Of a stretch of 38,348 nucleotides of DNA, positions 1 through 8,509 are shown in pieces (position 1 is the stretch's first letter; each line of letters starts with the position of its first letter). Source of the stretch: an uncultured Porphyromonadaceae bacterium (GTDB lineage: Bacteria > Bacteroidota > Bacteroidia > Bacteroidales > Muribaculaceae); assembly GCA_902470475.1 (NCBI GenBank), contig CABRGT010000011.1, positions 1-38,348 on the forward strand, in the 5' to 3' direction. The position numbers and the translations under genes are program-made. The notes under the pieces are model-generated. The model was not told where the DNA came from. It worked only from the letters and a program-made list of their open reading frames with translations, and ran no database searches.

Positions 1-30
1 TTTTCCTTTCCCTCCAAATATTTTTACAAC

Positions 31-57
31 TTTTTTATGCTGTAAAACATAAAAAAA
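31..57. terminator. AT-rich inverted repeat downstream of coaE
   Basis: TTTTTTATG at 31-39 pairs perfectly with CATAAAAAA at 48-56 around an 8-base loop, about 45 bases beyond the coaE stop. Read on the minus strand it ends in a T run and could be a weak intrinsic terminator for the nusB-yajC-ybbR-coaE run; the symmetry means it could work in both directions. The stem has only one G-C pair, so a chance AT-rich palindrome is a fair alternative. Confidence 0.3.
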
Positions 58-101
58 TTCCAATATACGGATTAAGCACCGTCGATCAGCACATTAGCGG
101 A

Positions 102-683
102 TCAACAATTTTGAAAAATTTTCAGAGCTGACTTCAGTTGCGGCAGGACAGCCTCTTCCCCATCATTTATTATATAATATGCACGGTCGTGACGTCGACA
201 GGCATCATTCTGTGCAGACATCCTGCCCATGACCTGCTGCCGGCTCAAAGCCGAGCGGGTCATGACACGCTTCACACGCAGTTCGACCGGCGCCGTCACT
301 TCTATGACACCACATACCATCTCGGCAAGCCTACATTGATATAATATGGCAGATTCCACAAACGACAGAGGCGAACACTGGTGCGACATCCAGTCACGGA
401 CATCGGCCTCGACAGCCGCATGCACTATCGAATTGAGGCGGCAAAGTGCCTCGGCATCGTTAAACACTATTTCCGAAAGAAGGCGGCGGTCGATACAGCC
501 GTCAGCCACAACAAGCGGATGAATCTGGCGGCATAGCTGTTCATGAATACGGGGATCGCCATCCATTATCGCCTTGGCTCGGCTGTCGCAGTCATATACC
601 GGATATCCCATCGCACGGAGGATGCGCGAAACTACCGACTTGCCTGCTCCGATCCCTCCCGTGATGCCCACGAGACGTGTCAT
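102..683 (-). CDS. coaE: Dephospho-CoA kinase
   Basis: This cytoplasmic enzyme phosphorylates the ribose 3'-hydroxyl of dephospho-CoA with ATP, the last step of coenzyme A synthesis. The 193-residue protein has the usual family length (about 200). The P-loop GGIGAGKS lies at residues 9-16, straight after the first beta strand, followed by the family's Y-x-x-D-x-D segment (VYDCDSRAK). Its ATG overlaps the stop of the upstream YbbR-like gene in an ATGA, so the two are probably translationally coupled. It is the last gene of the minus-strand nusB-yajC-ybbR-coaE run. The identification is firm. Confidence 0.95.
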   Translation of the reverse strand: MTRLVGITGGIGAGKSVVSRILRAMGYPVYDCDSRAKAIMDGDPRIHEQLCRQIHPLVVADGCIDRRLLSEIVFNDAEALCRLNSIVHAAVEADVRDWMSHQCSPLSFVESAILYQCRLAEMVCGVIEVTAPVELRVKRVMTRSALSRQQVMGRMSAQNDACRRHDRAYYIINDGEEAVLPQLKSALKIFQNC

Positions 684-1654
684 AACTTCTCGATTATAAA
701 CTCGACACTGTCCGACTCGAGCTGCACATTCTGAAGCCCGGGCGACACGTCGCGAAGTCTCAGACGCATGTTCCGGGTCGCACCACTGCGGTCAATAGTA
801 TTGTAGTCAGCCACGACACGCATCCGCGCCTCGTAATTTTCGTCGATATAATCGCTCTGCGTGATAAGATACCTCACGGTAATTGTCGCAGGAAAGGTTA
901 TCAGACGCATGCCGGTGGGAACATTGGCAGTCTCGATCGGCACTTTAAGCGTCTTTAATATGAGCGGCTCGACATTGAATGTCACATCCACACTGTCGGG
1001 AATGACACGTGTGCCGGCTGGCGCGATCAAAGCCACACGCCGCGTGACACTCTCATTGATGCCTGTCAGACCGACCGACTGAGTGACGACTTTGGAAGAA
1101 CCCGAAGGAAGCGGGGTCTGAGAATAAACCCTGACACTGTCCACCGACGGCACCGGTGAGCCGACAAGAACAGACTTAGGCCCCGTCGTCACCGAATAGT
1201 CCACAGCCACCGGAAGAAGGGTTCCGCAGGAGGTCGTGTAATTCAATGTCAGCGAATCAGGCGATACAAGAATCACCGACGATCCTCCCAACGCGGTCCG
1301 GGCCAACGACTTCAAGTCAGTGTTGGACAGACGCACAGCATCCCCGTCACGATAAAGTCTGAAATCAGCCGTAATTGTAGGCGGGGTGCCGAAAGCGAGC
1401 TTAAGCCGCTGCGATCCCTGGGCGCGCAGACTCACGGCAATGACCGACGGCGGCTCATTTATCAGCGTGACGGAATCCGGAACATTTGTCAGCACAAACG
1501 GCATCCGGGCATCGCACTGCTCCTCATCATTGAGCGTCATCACATACCACAGCACGGTCGACACACACAGGAATGCCAGGAAAACAAGAAAGTCATGACC
1601 GCGACGCGATCGCATCACAGCCACAACTTTATCATAGTATTTCCTGATGTCCAC
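680..1654 (-). CDS. YbbR-like membrane-anchored protein
   Basis: A 324-residue protein with a short positively charged N-terminus, one membrane segment at about residues 20-41 (FLVFLAFLCVSTVLWYVM) and a long beta-rich outer part. The segments resemble YbbR/CdaR repeats, each ending in a stretch like the SLTLNYTTS or SVDVTFNVEP seen here. In Firmicutes YbbR proteins regulate the diadenylate cyclase CdaA; no cyclase is in this window, so the role here is unknown. The longest frame starts with GTG at 1654; an ATG at 1615 (codon 14) would keep the membrane segment and is a fair alternative. It lies 34 bases after yajC and overlaps coaE by four bases. Confidence 0.8.
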   Translation of the reverse strand: MDIRKYYDKVVAVMRSRRGHDFLVFLAFLCVSTVLWYVMTLNDEEQCDARMPFVLTNVPDSVTLINEPPSVIAVSLRAQGSQRLKLAFGTPPTITADFRLYRDGDAVRLSNTDLKSLARTALGGSSVILVSPDSLTLNYTTSCGTLLPVAVDYSVTTGPKSVLVGSPVPSVDSVRVYSQTPLPSGSSKVVTQSVGLTGINESVTRRVALIAPAGTRVIPDSVDVTFNVEPLILKTLKVPIETANVPTGMRLITFPATITVRYLITQSDYIDENYEARMRVVADYNTIDRSGATRNMRLRLRDVSPGLQNVQLESDSVEFIIEKL

Positions 1655-1688
1655 AGCAGGAAGGAGAGATCTGCGGTTATACCGCCGG

Positions 1689-2021
1689 TTACTTATTCAG
1701 GGGAGCATCCTTCACGGCATCATCGGCGGCCGGGTAGATCGAGCCCTTGTCAACCGACAGCGACACACCCTTGGTGACTTCGACCACGAAATACTTTTCC
1801 TTGATCTCGGTGATCACGCCATAAATTCCGCCGGCTGTAACAACCTTGTCACCCTTGGTGAGAGCCTCGCGCTGTTTCTTGATTTCTTTCTGACGCTTCT
1901 GCTGAGGACGGATCATAAAGAACCACATCACTACAAACAGCAGGCCGATCATAATAAGGCCGCTCATACCGCCGCCCTCGGCACCGGCCGCAGCAGCCTG
2001 GAGAGGAATAAAATTAATCAT
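1689..2021 (-). CDS. yajC: Preprotein translocase accessory subunit YajC
   Basis: A 110-residue inner-membrane protein of typical YajC size, the SecDF-associated accessory subunit of the Sec translocon. It has a small Gly/Ala-rich N-terminus, one membrane segment at about residues 19-37, and the diagnostic cytoplasmic stretch FMIRPQQKRQKE right after it. A conserved small beta domain follows (GDKVVTAGGIYGVI). It sits 12 bases after nusB and 34 before the YbbR-like gene, so the genes are probably one transcript. SecD and SecF are not in the window. Confidence 0.95.
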   Translation of the reverse strand: MINFIPLQAAAAGAEGGGMSGLIMIGLLFVVMWFFMIRPQQKRQKEIKKQREALTKGDKVVTAGGIYGVITEIKEKYFVVEVTKGVSLSVDKGSIYPAADDAVKDAPLNK

Positions 2022-2033
2022 ATCTTTTTCTTT

Positions 2034-3512
2034 TTATTGGTTTTGCGAATCATTACATTTCTCTTCCTTTGATGGAGCCGATACAAACGGCTTGGAGATC
2101 TCACCCGCATCGCCGAGCATCTTGATTATCGAGAACAGCATGCCGTTGATGAACGGACCCGAACGGCGCGTGGAATAATTGTTTGCGATCTCAATATATT
2201 CGTTGAGCGACACCGGAATCGGGATCGCCGGGAAATTGATAATCTCGGCAAGCGCCGTTATCATTATGACGATATCCATGAACGCCAGGCGGTCCGGATC
2301 CCAGTCCGAATTGATGAACCGGTCGATGTAGCCGCGGTATTTCTCACGGTTCTCCACCGCGAACGTAAACAGCGACGCACCGAACTCGGCGTCCTCATCA
2401 TCCTTGAACTGCGGAAGGAACGCATCCGCACAGGCAGCCTCACCGCCTGTCGCAAAGCGGCGCAGAGTCTTGAGCACAAACGTCCCTACTGTCGAAAGAT
2501 CATCGTTCCAGAATATCGACATACCTTCGAGCGCCTCATCCAGATAATCCGACGGAAGCACGATGTTGCGGAGGGCCGAACGCCAGAATTCGCAGTCGGC
2601 GCGCCAGTCGGTCGACGGAGCCGCAACATATTCGCGATAGAGGTCCGACGACAGAATCAGATCAAGCAGATTCTTGATCAGACCTTCCGACGTAAACCAC
2701 GAGAACTTGTTATCCTCGATAAATTTCACGATCGTAGGATCTTCCCGCAGATACGCAGCCAGGCTGTTCTCTGCAAGACGCATATTCGGATTCAGATCCT
2801 CGGCCGAAGCCAGATACTTGCCCTTGGCGGCCTCGATACGGTCGATCTGCTCGTCGGTCAGCTGCACGATCAGCACGAAAAGCGACAGATACAGCTTGTA
2901 GGCCTGGTCGAGCGATTCCTGCAACTCCTTGCGCGCCTTAAGATAGGAGGCACGCGCGTCGTTGTACGAATTCAGTGTGTCGACGGCGGCACGGATGCCG
3001 TGATTGAGACCCGTCAACGAAAAATCCTCATTTCCGCGCAGAGCGCTGATCACCTCCGGATCCTTCAGTACGATAGTCTCGAGCACGACTGACCAGAAGC
3101 GCACATCGTCGTCGAGCGACCGCGAACGCTTGCGAGAATAGTCCTTGAACACAGCCGAGTCGACGATGCGGCGGTAAAGGGCCGGAATGACATCCTTGAG
3201 CCGGTTCAGATCGTAAATATCCTTGTAAACGAGATCCTTGAGTTCGATATTATCGGCAAGCGCACGCCCTACCCTGTTGGCACGCAGAGCCTTGTCGATA
3301 TCGATCGCCCGCAGGTCGCGGCCGGGATTATTCACCCTGCAGCCCGAGAGCTCCTCGATCAGCATAAGCATATCCATGTACACCGCGTAGGCAAACCGGC
3401 GGTCGCGCGTAGCCCCCGTCGGAGCCGCATCAATCTTGAATTCACTCCGCGAGAGCAGATAAGAGTAAAGGATCTGTACAACCTTAATTCTGATTAAAAT
3501 GCGATTTATCAT
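2034..3512 (-). CDS. nusB: Transcription antitermination factor NusB with a duplicated N-terminal half
   Basis: NusB binds boxA RNA with ribosomal protein S10 and supports antitermination, chiefly of rRNA operons. The C-terminal region (about residues 375-470), with DRLAFMDIVIMITALAEI and the PVSLNEYIEIANNYST motif, is clear NusB. The protein is 492 residues; E. coli NusB is 139 and Bacteroides homologues are about 300 as I recall. Residues 202-352 match the usual Bacteroidales N-terminal half (DQAYKLYLSLFVLIV, then AEDLNPNMRL). Residues 38-185 look like a diverged second copy: a 48-residue block from residue 136 aligns without gaps with one from residue 306, sharing DxxFW and IVL (about 14 identities). 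It starts the run nusB-yajC-ybbR-coaE behind its own likely promoter. Confidence 0.9.
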   Translation of the reverse strand: MINRILIRIKVVQILYSYLLSRSEFKIDAAPTGATRDRRFAYAVYMDMLMLIEELSGCRVNNPGRDLRAIDIDKALRANRVGRALADNIELKDLVYKDIYDLNRLKDVIPALYRRIVDSAVFKDYSRKRSRSLDDDVRFWSVVLETIVLKDPEVISALRGNEDFSLTGLNHGIRAAVDTLNSYNDARASYLKARKELQESLDQAYKLYLSLFVLIVQLTDEQIDRIEAAKGKYLASAEDLNPNMRLAENSLAAYLREDPTIVKFIEDNKFSWFTSEGLIKNLLDLILSSDLYREYVAAPSTDWRADCEFWRSALRNIVLPSDYLDEALEGMSIFWNDDLSTVGTFVLKTLRRFATGGEAACADAFLPQFKDDEDAEFGASLFTFAVENREKYRGYIDRFINSDWDPDRLAFMDIVIMITALAEIINFPAIPIPVSLNEYIEIANNYSTRRSGPFINGMLFSIIKMLGDAGEISKPFVSAPSKEEKCNDSQNQ

Positions 3513-3546
3513 AATGCTTATGTCCTATTCGATAGTTTTCGTGCTG

Positions 3547-3554
3547 CAAAGTTA
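3547..3554 (-). promoter_or_regulatory. Probable -7 element upstream of nusB
   Basis: On the minus strand this reads TAACTTTG, an exact match to the Bacteroidetes -7 consensus TAnnTTTG, 35 bases upstream of the nusB ATG. The -33 element is less clear: a TTTG lies about 23 bases further upstream, longer than the usual 19-20. It suggests nusB and its followers can be transcribed independently of thiL. Confidence 0.5.
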
Positions 3555-3606
3555 CGAATAATTTATCAAGGAACTAACAAAAAGCCTCGCTAAAAATTAT
3601 CGACAG

Positions 3607-4653
3607 TCATTCTTTCGGTTCTTCGGTTCCTGCTGCAAGCGGATTCCAGCCCTGCGCACGCAGCGGCATCGTCTGATTGTCGCGGGTGACAAGAGCGCAT
3701 CCTTCCGACGCCTCCGTCACATATCCGATGACATGCACTCCGTCAATCGCCTTCACCCTGTCATGATCGGTCAGAGGCACGGTGAACAGCAGTTCGTAAT
3801 CTTCCCCGCCGTTGAGCGCGGCCGTCACCAGATTCATGTTGAGTTCCTCGGCCATCAGAGCCGTCTGATAATCGATAGGAATGCGGTCCTCGTACACGCG
3901 ACAGCCCGTGTTGCTGTCCTTGCAGATATGGATCAGCTCCGACGACAGTCCGTCGCTCACATCCATCATCGCCGTCGGCTTGATGCCTGCCGCGGCAAGG
4001 GCGCCCACTATGTCACGGCGCGCCTCAGGTTTGAGCTGCCGCTCTATCAGATATTCCTTTCCGGCGAAATCGGGTACGAAATCACGGTTGCCGGCCGAAG
4101 CCACCTTCTCACGCTCGAGCAGCTGCAGGCCCATATAAGCCGCGCCAAGATCGCCGCTGACACAGATCAGGTCCGTCGGGCGCGCACCGTCGCGGTAGAC
4201 GATACGGTCGCGCGGAGCGTCGCCGATACAGGTAATAGAGATCACAAGTCCCTGACGCGACGCGCAAGTGTCGCCCCCTACCAGATCGACATGATACTGC
4301 TCGCATGCCAGACGGATGCCGGCATAAAGCTCCTCGATATGTTCGAGCGTGAAGCGGCTCGATATGCCCAGCGACACGGTGATCTGCCGTGGTGTGCCGT
4401 TCATGGCGTATATATCTGAAAAATTGACCACCGCGCTCTTGTAACCCAGATGCTTCAACGGCACATAGGTCAGATCGAAATGCACGTTTTCAAGCAACAG
4501 ATCGGTAGTGACCAGTTCGTCGACATCGGCCGGATAATGCAGCACGGCCGCATCATCGCCCACACCGCGCAGGGTCGACTCGTTTTCTTTCGGAAGGTTT
4601 TCGGTAAGGCGATCGATCAGCCCGAACTCGCCCAATGAAGAAATCTCTGACAT
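3607..4653 (-). CDS. thiL: Thiamine-monophosphate kinase
   Basis: ThiL phosphorylates thiamine monophosphate to thiamine pyrophosphate with ATP in the cytoplasm. The 348-residue protein carries the family's metal and nucleotide motifs in order: RGVGDDAAVL (about 29-38), TTDLLLENVHFD (49-60), NFSDIYAMNGTP (77-88), GGDTCAS (126-132), MMDVSDGLSSEL (229-240) and GGEDYELLF (282-290). It follows the purine nucleoside phosphorylase gene on the minus strand; a 12-bp perfect hairpin lies 20 bases before its start. No thiamine riboswitch is visible in the 67-base leader. Other thiamine genes are absent from the window. Confidence 0.95.
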   Translation of the reverse strand: MSEISSLGEFGLIDRLTENLPKENESTLRGVGDDAAVLHYPADVDELVTTDLLLENVHFDLTYVPLKHLGYKSAVVNFSDIYAMNGTPRQITVSLGISSRFTLEHIEELYAGIRLACEQYHVDLVGGDTCASRQGLVISITCIGDAPRDRIVYRDGARPTDLICVSGDLGAAYMGLQLLEREKVASAGNRDFVPDFAGKEYLIERQLKPEARRDIVGALAAAGIKPTAMMDVSDGLSSELIHICKDSNTGCRVYEDRIPIDYQTALMAEELNMNLVTAALNGGEDYELLFTVPLTDHDRVKAIDGVHVIGYVTEASEGCALVTRDNQTMPLRAQGWNPLAAGTEEPKE

Positions 4654-4672
4654 TAATAAATATATGAAATTA

Positions 4673-4705
4673 CCGCGGCAGTCCGGTCAGCCTGGACTGC
4701 CGCGG
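4673..4705 (-). terminator. Perfect GC-rich hairpin between the phosphorylase gene and thiL
   Basis: CCGCGGCAGTCC (4673-4684) and GGACTGCCGCGG (4694-4705) form a 12-bp perfect stem with a 9-base loop. On the minus strand it is 15 bases past the phosphorylase stop and about 20 bases before the thiL ATG. The bases after the stem (TAATTTCATATA) are AT-rich but not a clean U tract. It could be a leaky terminator, a processing or stability hairpin for the upstream mRNA, or a structure affecting thiL translation. Confidence 0.5.
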
Positions 4706-4720
4706 GAAATATGACATTAT

Positions 4721-5536
4721 TTACGAACGCTTTACAAGCTCGCGCATGATAGCCACCACATTGGGCTGTGCCTTTTCTGCAGCACGCTGCACTTCCTCGT
4801 GGTCGGGCACCTCGGTGATGTCCTTGCCGCCGAGATCGGTAATGACCGATACACCGAACACGCGCATGTCGGCGTGACGTGCCACGATCACTTCGGGAAC
4901 GGTCGACATGCCCACGGCATCGCCGCCGATAATGCGGAAATACTCATATTCGGCCGGAGTCTCGAATGTCGGGCCGGGAGTACCCACATACACGCCGGAA
5001 ACGACACGGATGCCCTGCTCGTCGGCGATCTTACGGGCCTCGGCTATGAGCTTGTGATCATAGGCCTCGGTCATGGCCGGGAAACGCGGGCCAAGCTCGG
5101 CATAGTTCTTGCCGCGCAGAGGATTTTCGGGGAAAAGATTGATATGGTCGGTGATGATCATCACGTCGCCGACGCGGAATTCCTTGTTCATGCCGCCCGC
5201 AGCGTTGGATACGAACAGAGTCTTCACACCCAGCTGTCTGAACACGCGCACGGGGAAAGTCACCTGCTTCATGTCATAGCCTTCATAGTAGTGGAAACGG
5301 CCCTGCATGGCGATTACACGCTTGCCGCCCAATGTACCGAAGATCAGGTTGCCGCTATGTCCCTCGACGGTCGAGACCGGGAAATTGGGAATCTCGCTGT
5401 AGGGTATGAACTGCTTGTCCTCTATATAATCGACCAGAGCACCGAGGCCGGTGCCAAGAATGATGGCGGTGTCGGGCATCGGGCCAGTGACGCGGCCCTG
5501 CAGGAAAGCCGCTGTTTCTTTGATTTTATTCAGCAT
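4721..5536 (-). CDS. Purine nucleoside phosphorylase, trimeric (PNP family 2) type
   Basis: The enzyme splits purine (deoxy)nucleosides with phosphate, giving free base and ribose-1-phosphate for salvage. The 271 residues carry the motifs of the trimeric mammalian-like family: GTGLG (28-32), EGHSGN (58-63), the phosphate/ribose segment GRFHYYEGY (79-87), SNAAGGM (110-116), GPTFETPAE (188-196) and GMSTVPE (209-215). Glu192 matches human Glu201. Asp234, in ITDLGG, falls exactly where human Asn243 sits (both 42 residues after the Glu), which may affect the choice between 6-oxo and 6-amino purines. It lies between lpxK and thiL on the same strand. punA or deoD are possible names; I leave it open. 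Confidence 0.93.
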   Translation of the reverse strand: MLNKIKETAAFLQGRVTGPMPDTAIILGTGLGALVDYIEDKQFIPYSEIPNFPVSTVEGHSGNLIFGTLGGKRVIAMQGRFHYYEGYDMKQVTFPVRVFRQLGVKTLFVSNAAGGMNKEFRVGDVMIITDHINLFPENPLRGKNYAELGPRFPAMTEAYDHKLIAEARKIADEQGIRVVSGVYVGTPGPTFETPAEYEYFRIIGGDAVGMSTVPEVIVARHADMRVFGVSVITDLGGKDITEVPDHEEVQRAAEKAQPNVVAIMRELVKRS

Positions 5537-5607
5537 GGTAGTTTCTGTTTAGTTATATAATAAATGTATAACGATTTACTCACTTTAAGGTTGAATGGGC
5601 CGCCGCG

Positions 5608-6693
5608 TCAGGTCGCACTTTTTACAAGTCGCTTCACGGCCTCGACAAACGGAGTGGGTCCGTAGCCCGTGAACTCGACCTTGACGGGCAGATAGAACGT
5701 ATGGGCGCGCAATTCAGGCGGGAAATAGGGGTTGGCGGCCATGCGCACGGCATCCTTTTCGGTCGTGACCAGAATCTTGACCGAGCCTTTCATGGTACGG
5801 AACCGCTCGAGCAGCAGCTCCATGTCACGACGCGTGTAGTTATGATGATCGGCAAAGATATTCACCCTGACACGCGGCATAAAACTCTTGAGATAGCGGA
5901 TGAACGGCCTCGGATTGCCTATGCCCGCAACGGCAAGAATCGAATCGGCGGAGGTCATCCATTCAATACACGGCACCGATGCCACCTGATCGGGGAAGAG
6001 AGGGACAAAACTCTGGTAGGCGTAACGCGAGAAAAACAGCTGCTGGTACGGGAACAGCTGCAGATCGCGCATGTACACCCGGTAGTCGATATCCTTCATT
6101 GTCTCCGGACATTTCGACACCACCACCATGTCGGCGCGGTAGATACCACGCACCGACTCGCGCAGGCGGCCGTAAGGCAGCATCCTGTCGCGGAAGACTG
6201 GATGATTGCATTCGGTGATAAGTATCGACACGGCCGGTTTGACATAGCGGTGCTGGAATGCGTCGTCGAGTATGACGAGGTTGACATCAGGCACCAGCCG
6301 GAGCACTTCGCGGATGGCCTTCACCCTGTCCTCACCGACGGCCACCGTAACCTTCCCGTCGAATTTCCGGTAAATCTGATATGACTCGTCGCCGATATCC
6401 GACGGCTTCGAATAGGGCGTCGCAAGCACGAATCCCTTGGTCGAACGTTTATAGCCGCGCGACACGACGGCAATATTATAGTTAAGTCTCAGAGCCTCCA
6501 CAAGATATTCGGTGTGCGGAGTCTTGCCCGTGCCACCGACAGCGAGATTGCCGACGACAATCACCGGCACATCGAAACCGTACTGCGGCAGGATATGAAA
6601 GTCAAAGAGTTTGTTGCGCGCATAGGTGATGGCGCCGTAGATCTTCGAACACGGCAGCAACACACATTTAGCAAACAACGAACCCGCAGTCAT
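5608..6693 (-). CDS. lpxK: Tetraacyldisaccharide 4'-kinase
   Basis: LpxK phosphorylates the 4' position of the lipid A precursor DS-1-P at the inner face of the inner membrane, confirming a Gram-negative envelope. The 361-residue protein has an N-terminal hydrophobic/amphipathic part, the Walker A stretch VVGNLAVGGTGKTP (about 46-59), the LDDAFQHR catalytic signature and the PYGRLRES motif. It begins 7 bases after the sppA stop and is followed after 71 bases by the phosphorylase gene. Length and motifs are normal for the family. Confidence 0.95.
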   Translation of the reverse strand: MTAGSLFAKCVLLPCSKIYGAITYARNKLFDFHILPQYGFDVPVIVVGNLAVGGTGKTPHTEYLVEALRLNYNIAVVSRGYKRSTKGFVLATPYSKPSDIGDESYQIYRKFDGKVTVAVGEDRVKAIREVLRLVPDVNLVILDDAFQHRYVKPAVSILITECNHPVFRDRMLPYGRLRESVRGIYRADMVVVSKCPETMKDIDYRVYMRDLQLFPYQQLFFSRYAYQSFVPLFPDQVASVPCIEWMTSADSILAVAGIGNPRPFIRYLKSFMPRVRVNIFADHHNYTRRDMELLLERFRTMKGSVKILVTTEKDAVRMAANPYFPPELRAHTFYLPVKVEFTGYGPTPFVEAVKRLVKSAT

Positions 6694-6700
6694 GATACTT

Positions 6701-8455
6701 CTACCTTATCTCGACAGGCGACATCCGGGCCTGCACCGGGTTCATGCGGGAAAAATACTGAACGAGACGCATCATGCGCAGGGCAGCGCCGTCGACCGAC
6801 ATTCCGGCATACGAGACGGAACCCCGGGCCTCACGGAGCAGCTGCATCATGAAGTCCTCCTCAATTTCGGGATAGTATATCACATCGCCGGCATCGACGC
6901 CCGCTTTCGAAGCGGCGTCAGCAACAGCTTTGCGCAGACCGGCAAGTTCGTCGACCAGGCCGATCTCCAATGCTTTGCCGCCGACCCACACGCGGCCTTC
7001 GGCAATCCGCTTTACCGAATCCTGAGGAATGCCGCGGCCGTCGGCCACGCGCCGGGTGAACGTATCGTATATGTCGTCGACACTTGCCTGGAGAGCCGCC
7101 AGCTGCTGTTCGGACATCTCGCCATAGATATTCAGCGGAACGGCATTGGGATTCGATTTCACTGTCGAGAAAGATAGGCCGAGGTGTCCGGTGAGCAGGC
7201 CGCTCAGATCCGGCACCATGCCGAAGACGCCGATCGAGCCAGTCAGCGTGGTACGGTCGGCATATATACGGTCGGCGCCGCAGGATATATAATAGCCGCC
7301 CGATGCAGCCACGTCGCCCATCGACACATAGAACGGCTTGCCGGTCGATTTGAAATATTCGAGGGCTTCCCATATCTGCTCGGAGGCGAAAGCGCTGCCG
7401 CCGCCGGAGTTGACGCGAAGCACAAGCCCCTTGACATGTTCGTCATCGGCCAGGCGTATGATTTCAGGAGTCATCACGTCGCCGACAATGCCGCCCTCGC
7501 CCGTGTCGACAATGTCGCCCACGGCAAAGAGCACAGCGAGATGGTCCTTTTCGGGATCGACAGCCTTGCGGGTCTGCATATATTCGGCCGCAGTGACGAG
7601 CGGAAGATCCTCGTCACGTTCAATTCCGATCTTCCCGCGCAGCACGTCCTCGACCTTGCGGCGATATTCGAGCGCAGTGACGGCACCGGCGTCGAGCGTG
7701 CGCTGCGCAGGCCAGCAGCTGATAATCGAATCGGCCCACGCGGTCACCTCGGCCAGTCCGACGCCACGGTTCACGGCAATGTCATCCGACATCACCGACC
7801 ATACGGTGTCGACCATGGCCTGGGTCTGGAGGCGCGAGGCGGGGCTCATCTCCTTGGCGAAGAAAGGCTCCACGGCGCTCTTGTACGTCCCTACCCTAAC
7901 GATATGGACCTTAATGCCCAACTTGTCGAGCAGGCCGGTGAAGAAAATATTCATCGTTGCCACGCCATGTACATCCACAGCGCCCATGGGGTTGAGGTAA
8001 ACGGCATCGGCGACCGAAGCTATCTGATAAGCCGGCTGCACATAAGTATCGCCATAGGCGATAACCCATTTTCCCGACTTCCTGAACTTGCGCACGGCCT
8101 CGAGCAGTTCCTCGCGCGAGGCGCTGCCGATCTCGGGCATGCCGCCTACAATGTAGAGTCCGCAGATCTTGCCATCGTTGGCCGCCAGGGTTATCGCATC
8201 GAGCATATCGACGAAAGAGTCGCCGTCGGTTTCCGAGTCCTGGAGCAGCTGGAGCAGGTCGCCGGGCTGGTGGCGCTCGGCCATGCTACCGTCGAGATTT
8301 ATGTAAAGTATTGATTTGTCAGTCAGTTTCACATCCGGCATATTGGATGCGACTAACGATGATATAATGCAGATGATTACCACGATACCGATCAGGATCG
8401 AGATCCACAGACCGGCAATGGTGCCAAGCATTGATATGAAAAACTTTTTCAGCAT
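6701..8455 (-). CDS. sppA: Signal peptide peptidase SppA, long (67K) type
   Basis: A membrane-anchored serine protease that degrades cleaved signal peptides. The 584 residues have one N-terminal membrane segment (about 10-37), then two tandem SppA domains as in the long type. The catalytic lysine is Lys192 in GTYKSA of the first domain and the nucleophile is Ser385 in AASGGYYIS of the second, matching Lys209 and Ser409 of the E. coli enzyme. The SGGGSAFASE segment at about 350-359 is also typical. It is the first gene of the sppA-lpxK-phosphorylase-thiL run, behind a promoter-like element at 8479-8509. Confidence 0.95.
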   Translation of the reverse strand: MLKKFFISMLGTIAGLWISILIGIVVIICIISSLVASNMPDVKLTDKSILYINLDGSMAERHQPGDLLQLLQDSETDGDSFVDMLDAITLAANDGKICGLYIVGGMPEIGSASREELLEAVRKFRKSGKWVIAYGDTYVQPAYQIASVADAVYLNPMGAVDVHGVATMNIFFTGLLDKLGIKVHIVRVGTYKSAVEPFFAKEMSPASRLQTQAMVDTVWSVMSDDIAVNRGVGLAEVTAWADSIISCWPAQRTLDAGAVTALEYRRKVEDVLRGKIGIERDEDLPLVTAAEYMQTRKAVDPEKDHLAVLFAVGDIVDTGEGGIVGDVMTPEIIRLADDEHVKGLVLRVNSGGGSAFASEQIWEALEYFKSTGKPFYVSMGDVAASGGYYISCGADRIYADRTTLTGSIGVFGMVPDLSGLLTGHLGLSFSTVKSNPNAVPLNIYGEMSEQQLAALQASVDDIYDTFTRRVADGRGIPQDSVKRIAEGRVWVGGKALEIGLVDELAGLRKAVADAASKAGVDAGDVIYYPEIEEDFMMQLLREARGSVSYAGMSVDGAALRMMRLVQYFSRMNPVQARMSPVEIR

Positions 8456-8478
8456 ATTTCTCTTAAGTATATTCCGTG

Positions 8479-8509
8479 CAAAGATAGCACTTTTAACTTA
8501 ATTAATCAA
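8479..8509 (-). promoter_or_regulatory. Probable promoter of the sppA run
   Basis: On the minus strand TTG (8509-8507), 20 bases, then TATCTTTG (8486-8479) fits the Bacteroidetes -33/-7 pattern. The predicted start lies about 17 bases before the sppA ATG, giving a very short leader. Confidence 0.6.

Noticed and set aside
4654..4720. Thiamine pyrophosphate riboswitch upstream of thiL
   Set aside because: The 67-base gap is too short, and the conserved riboswitch core was not seen; only a simple hairpin is present.
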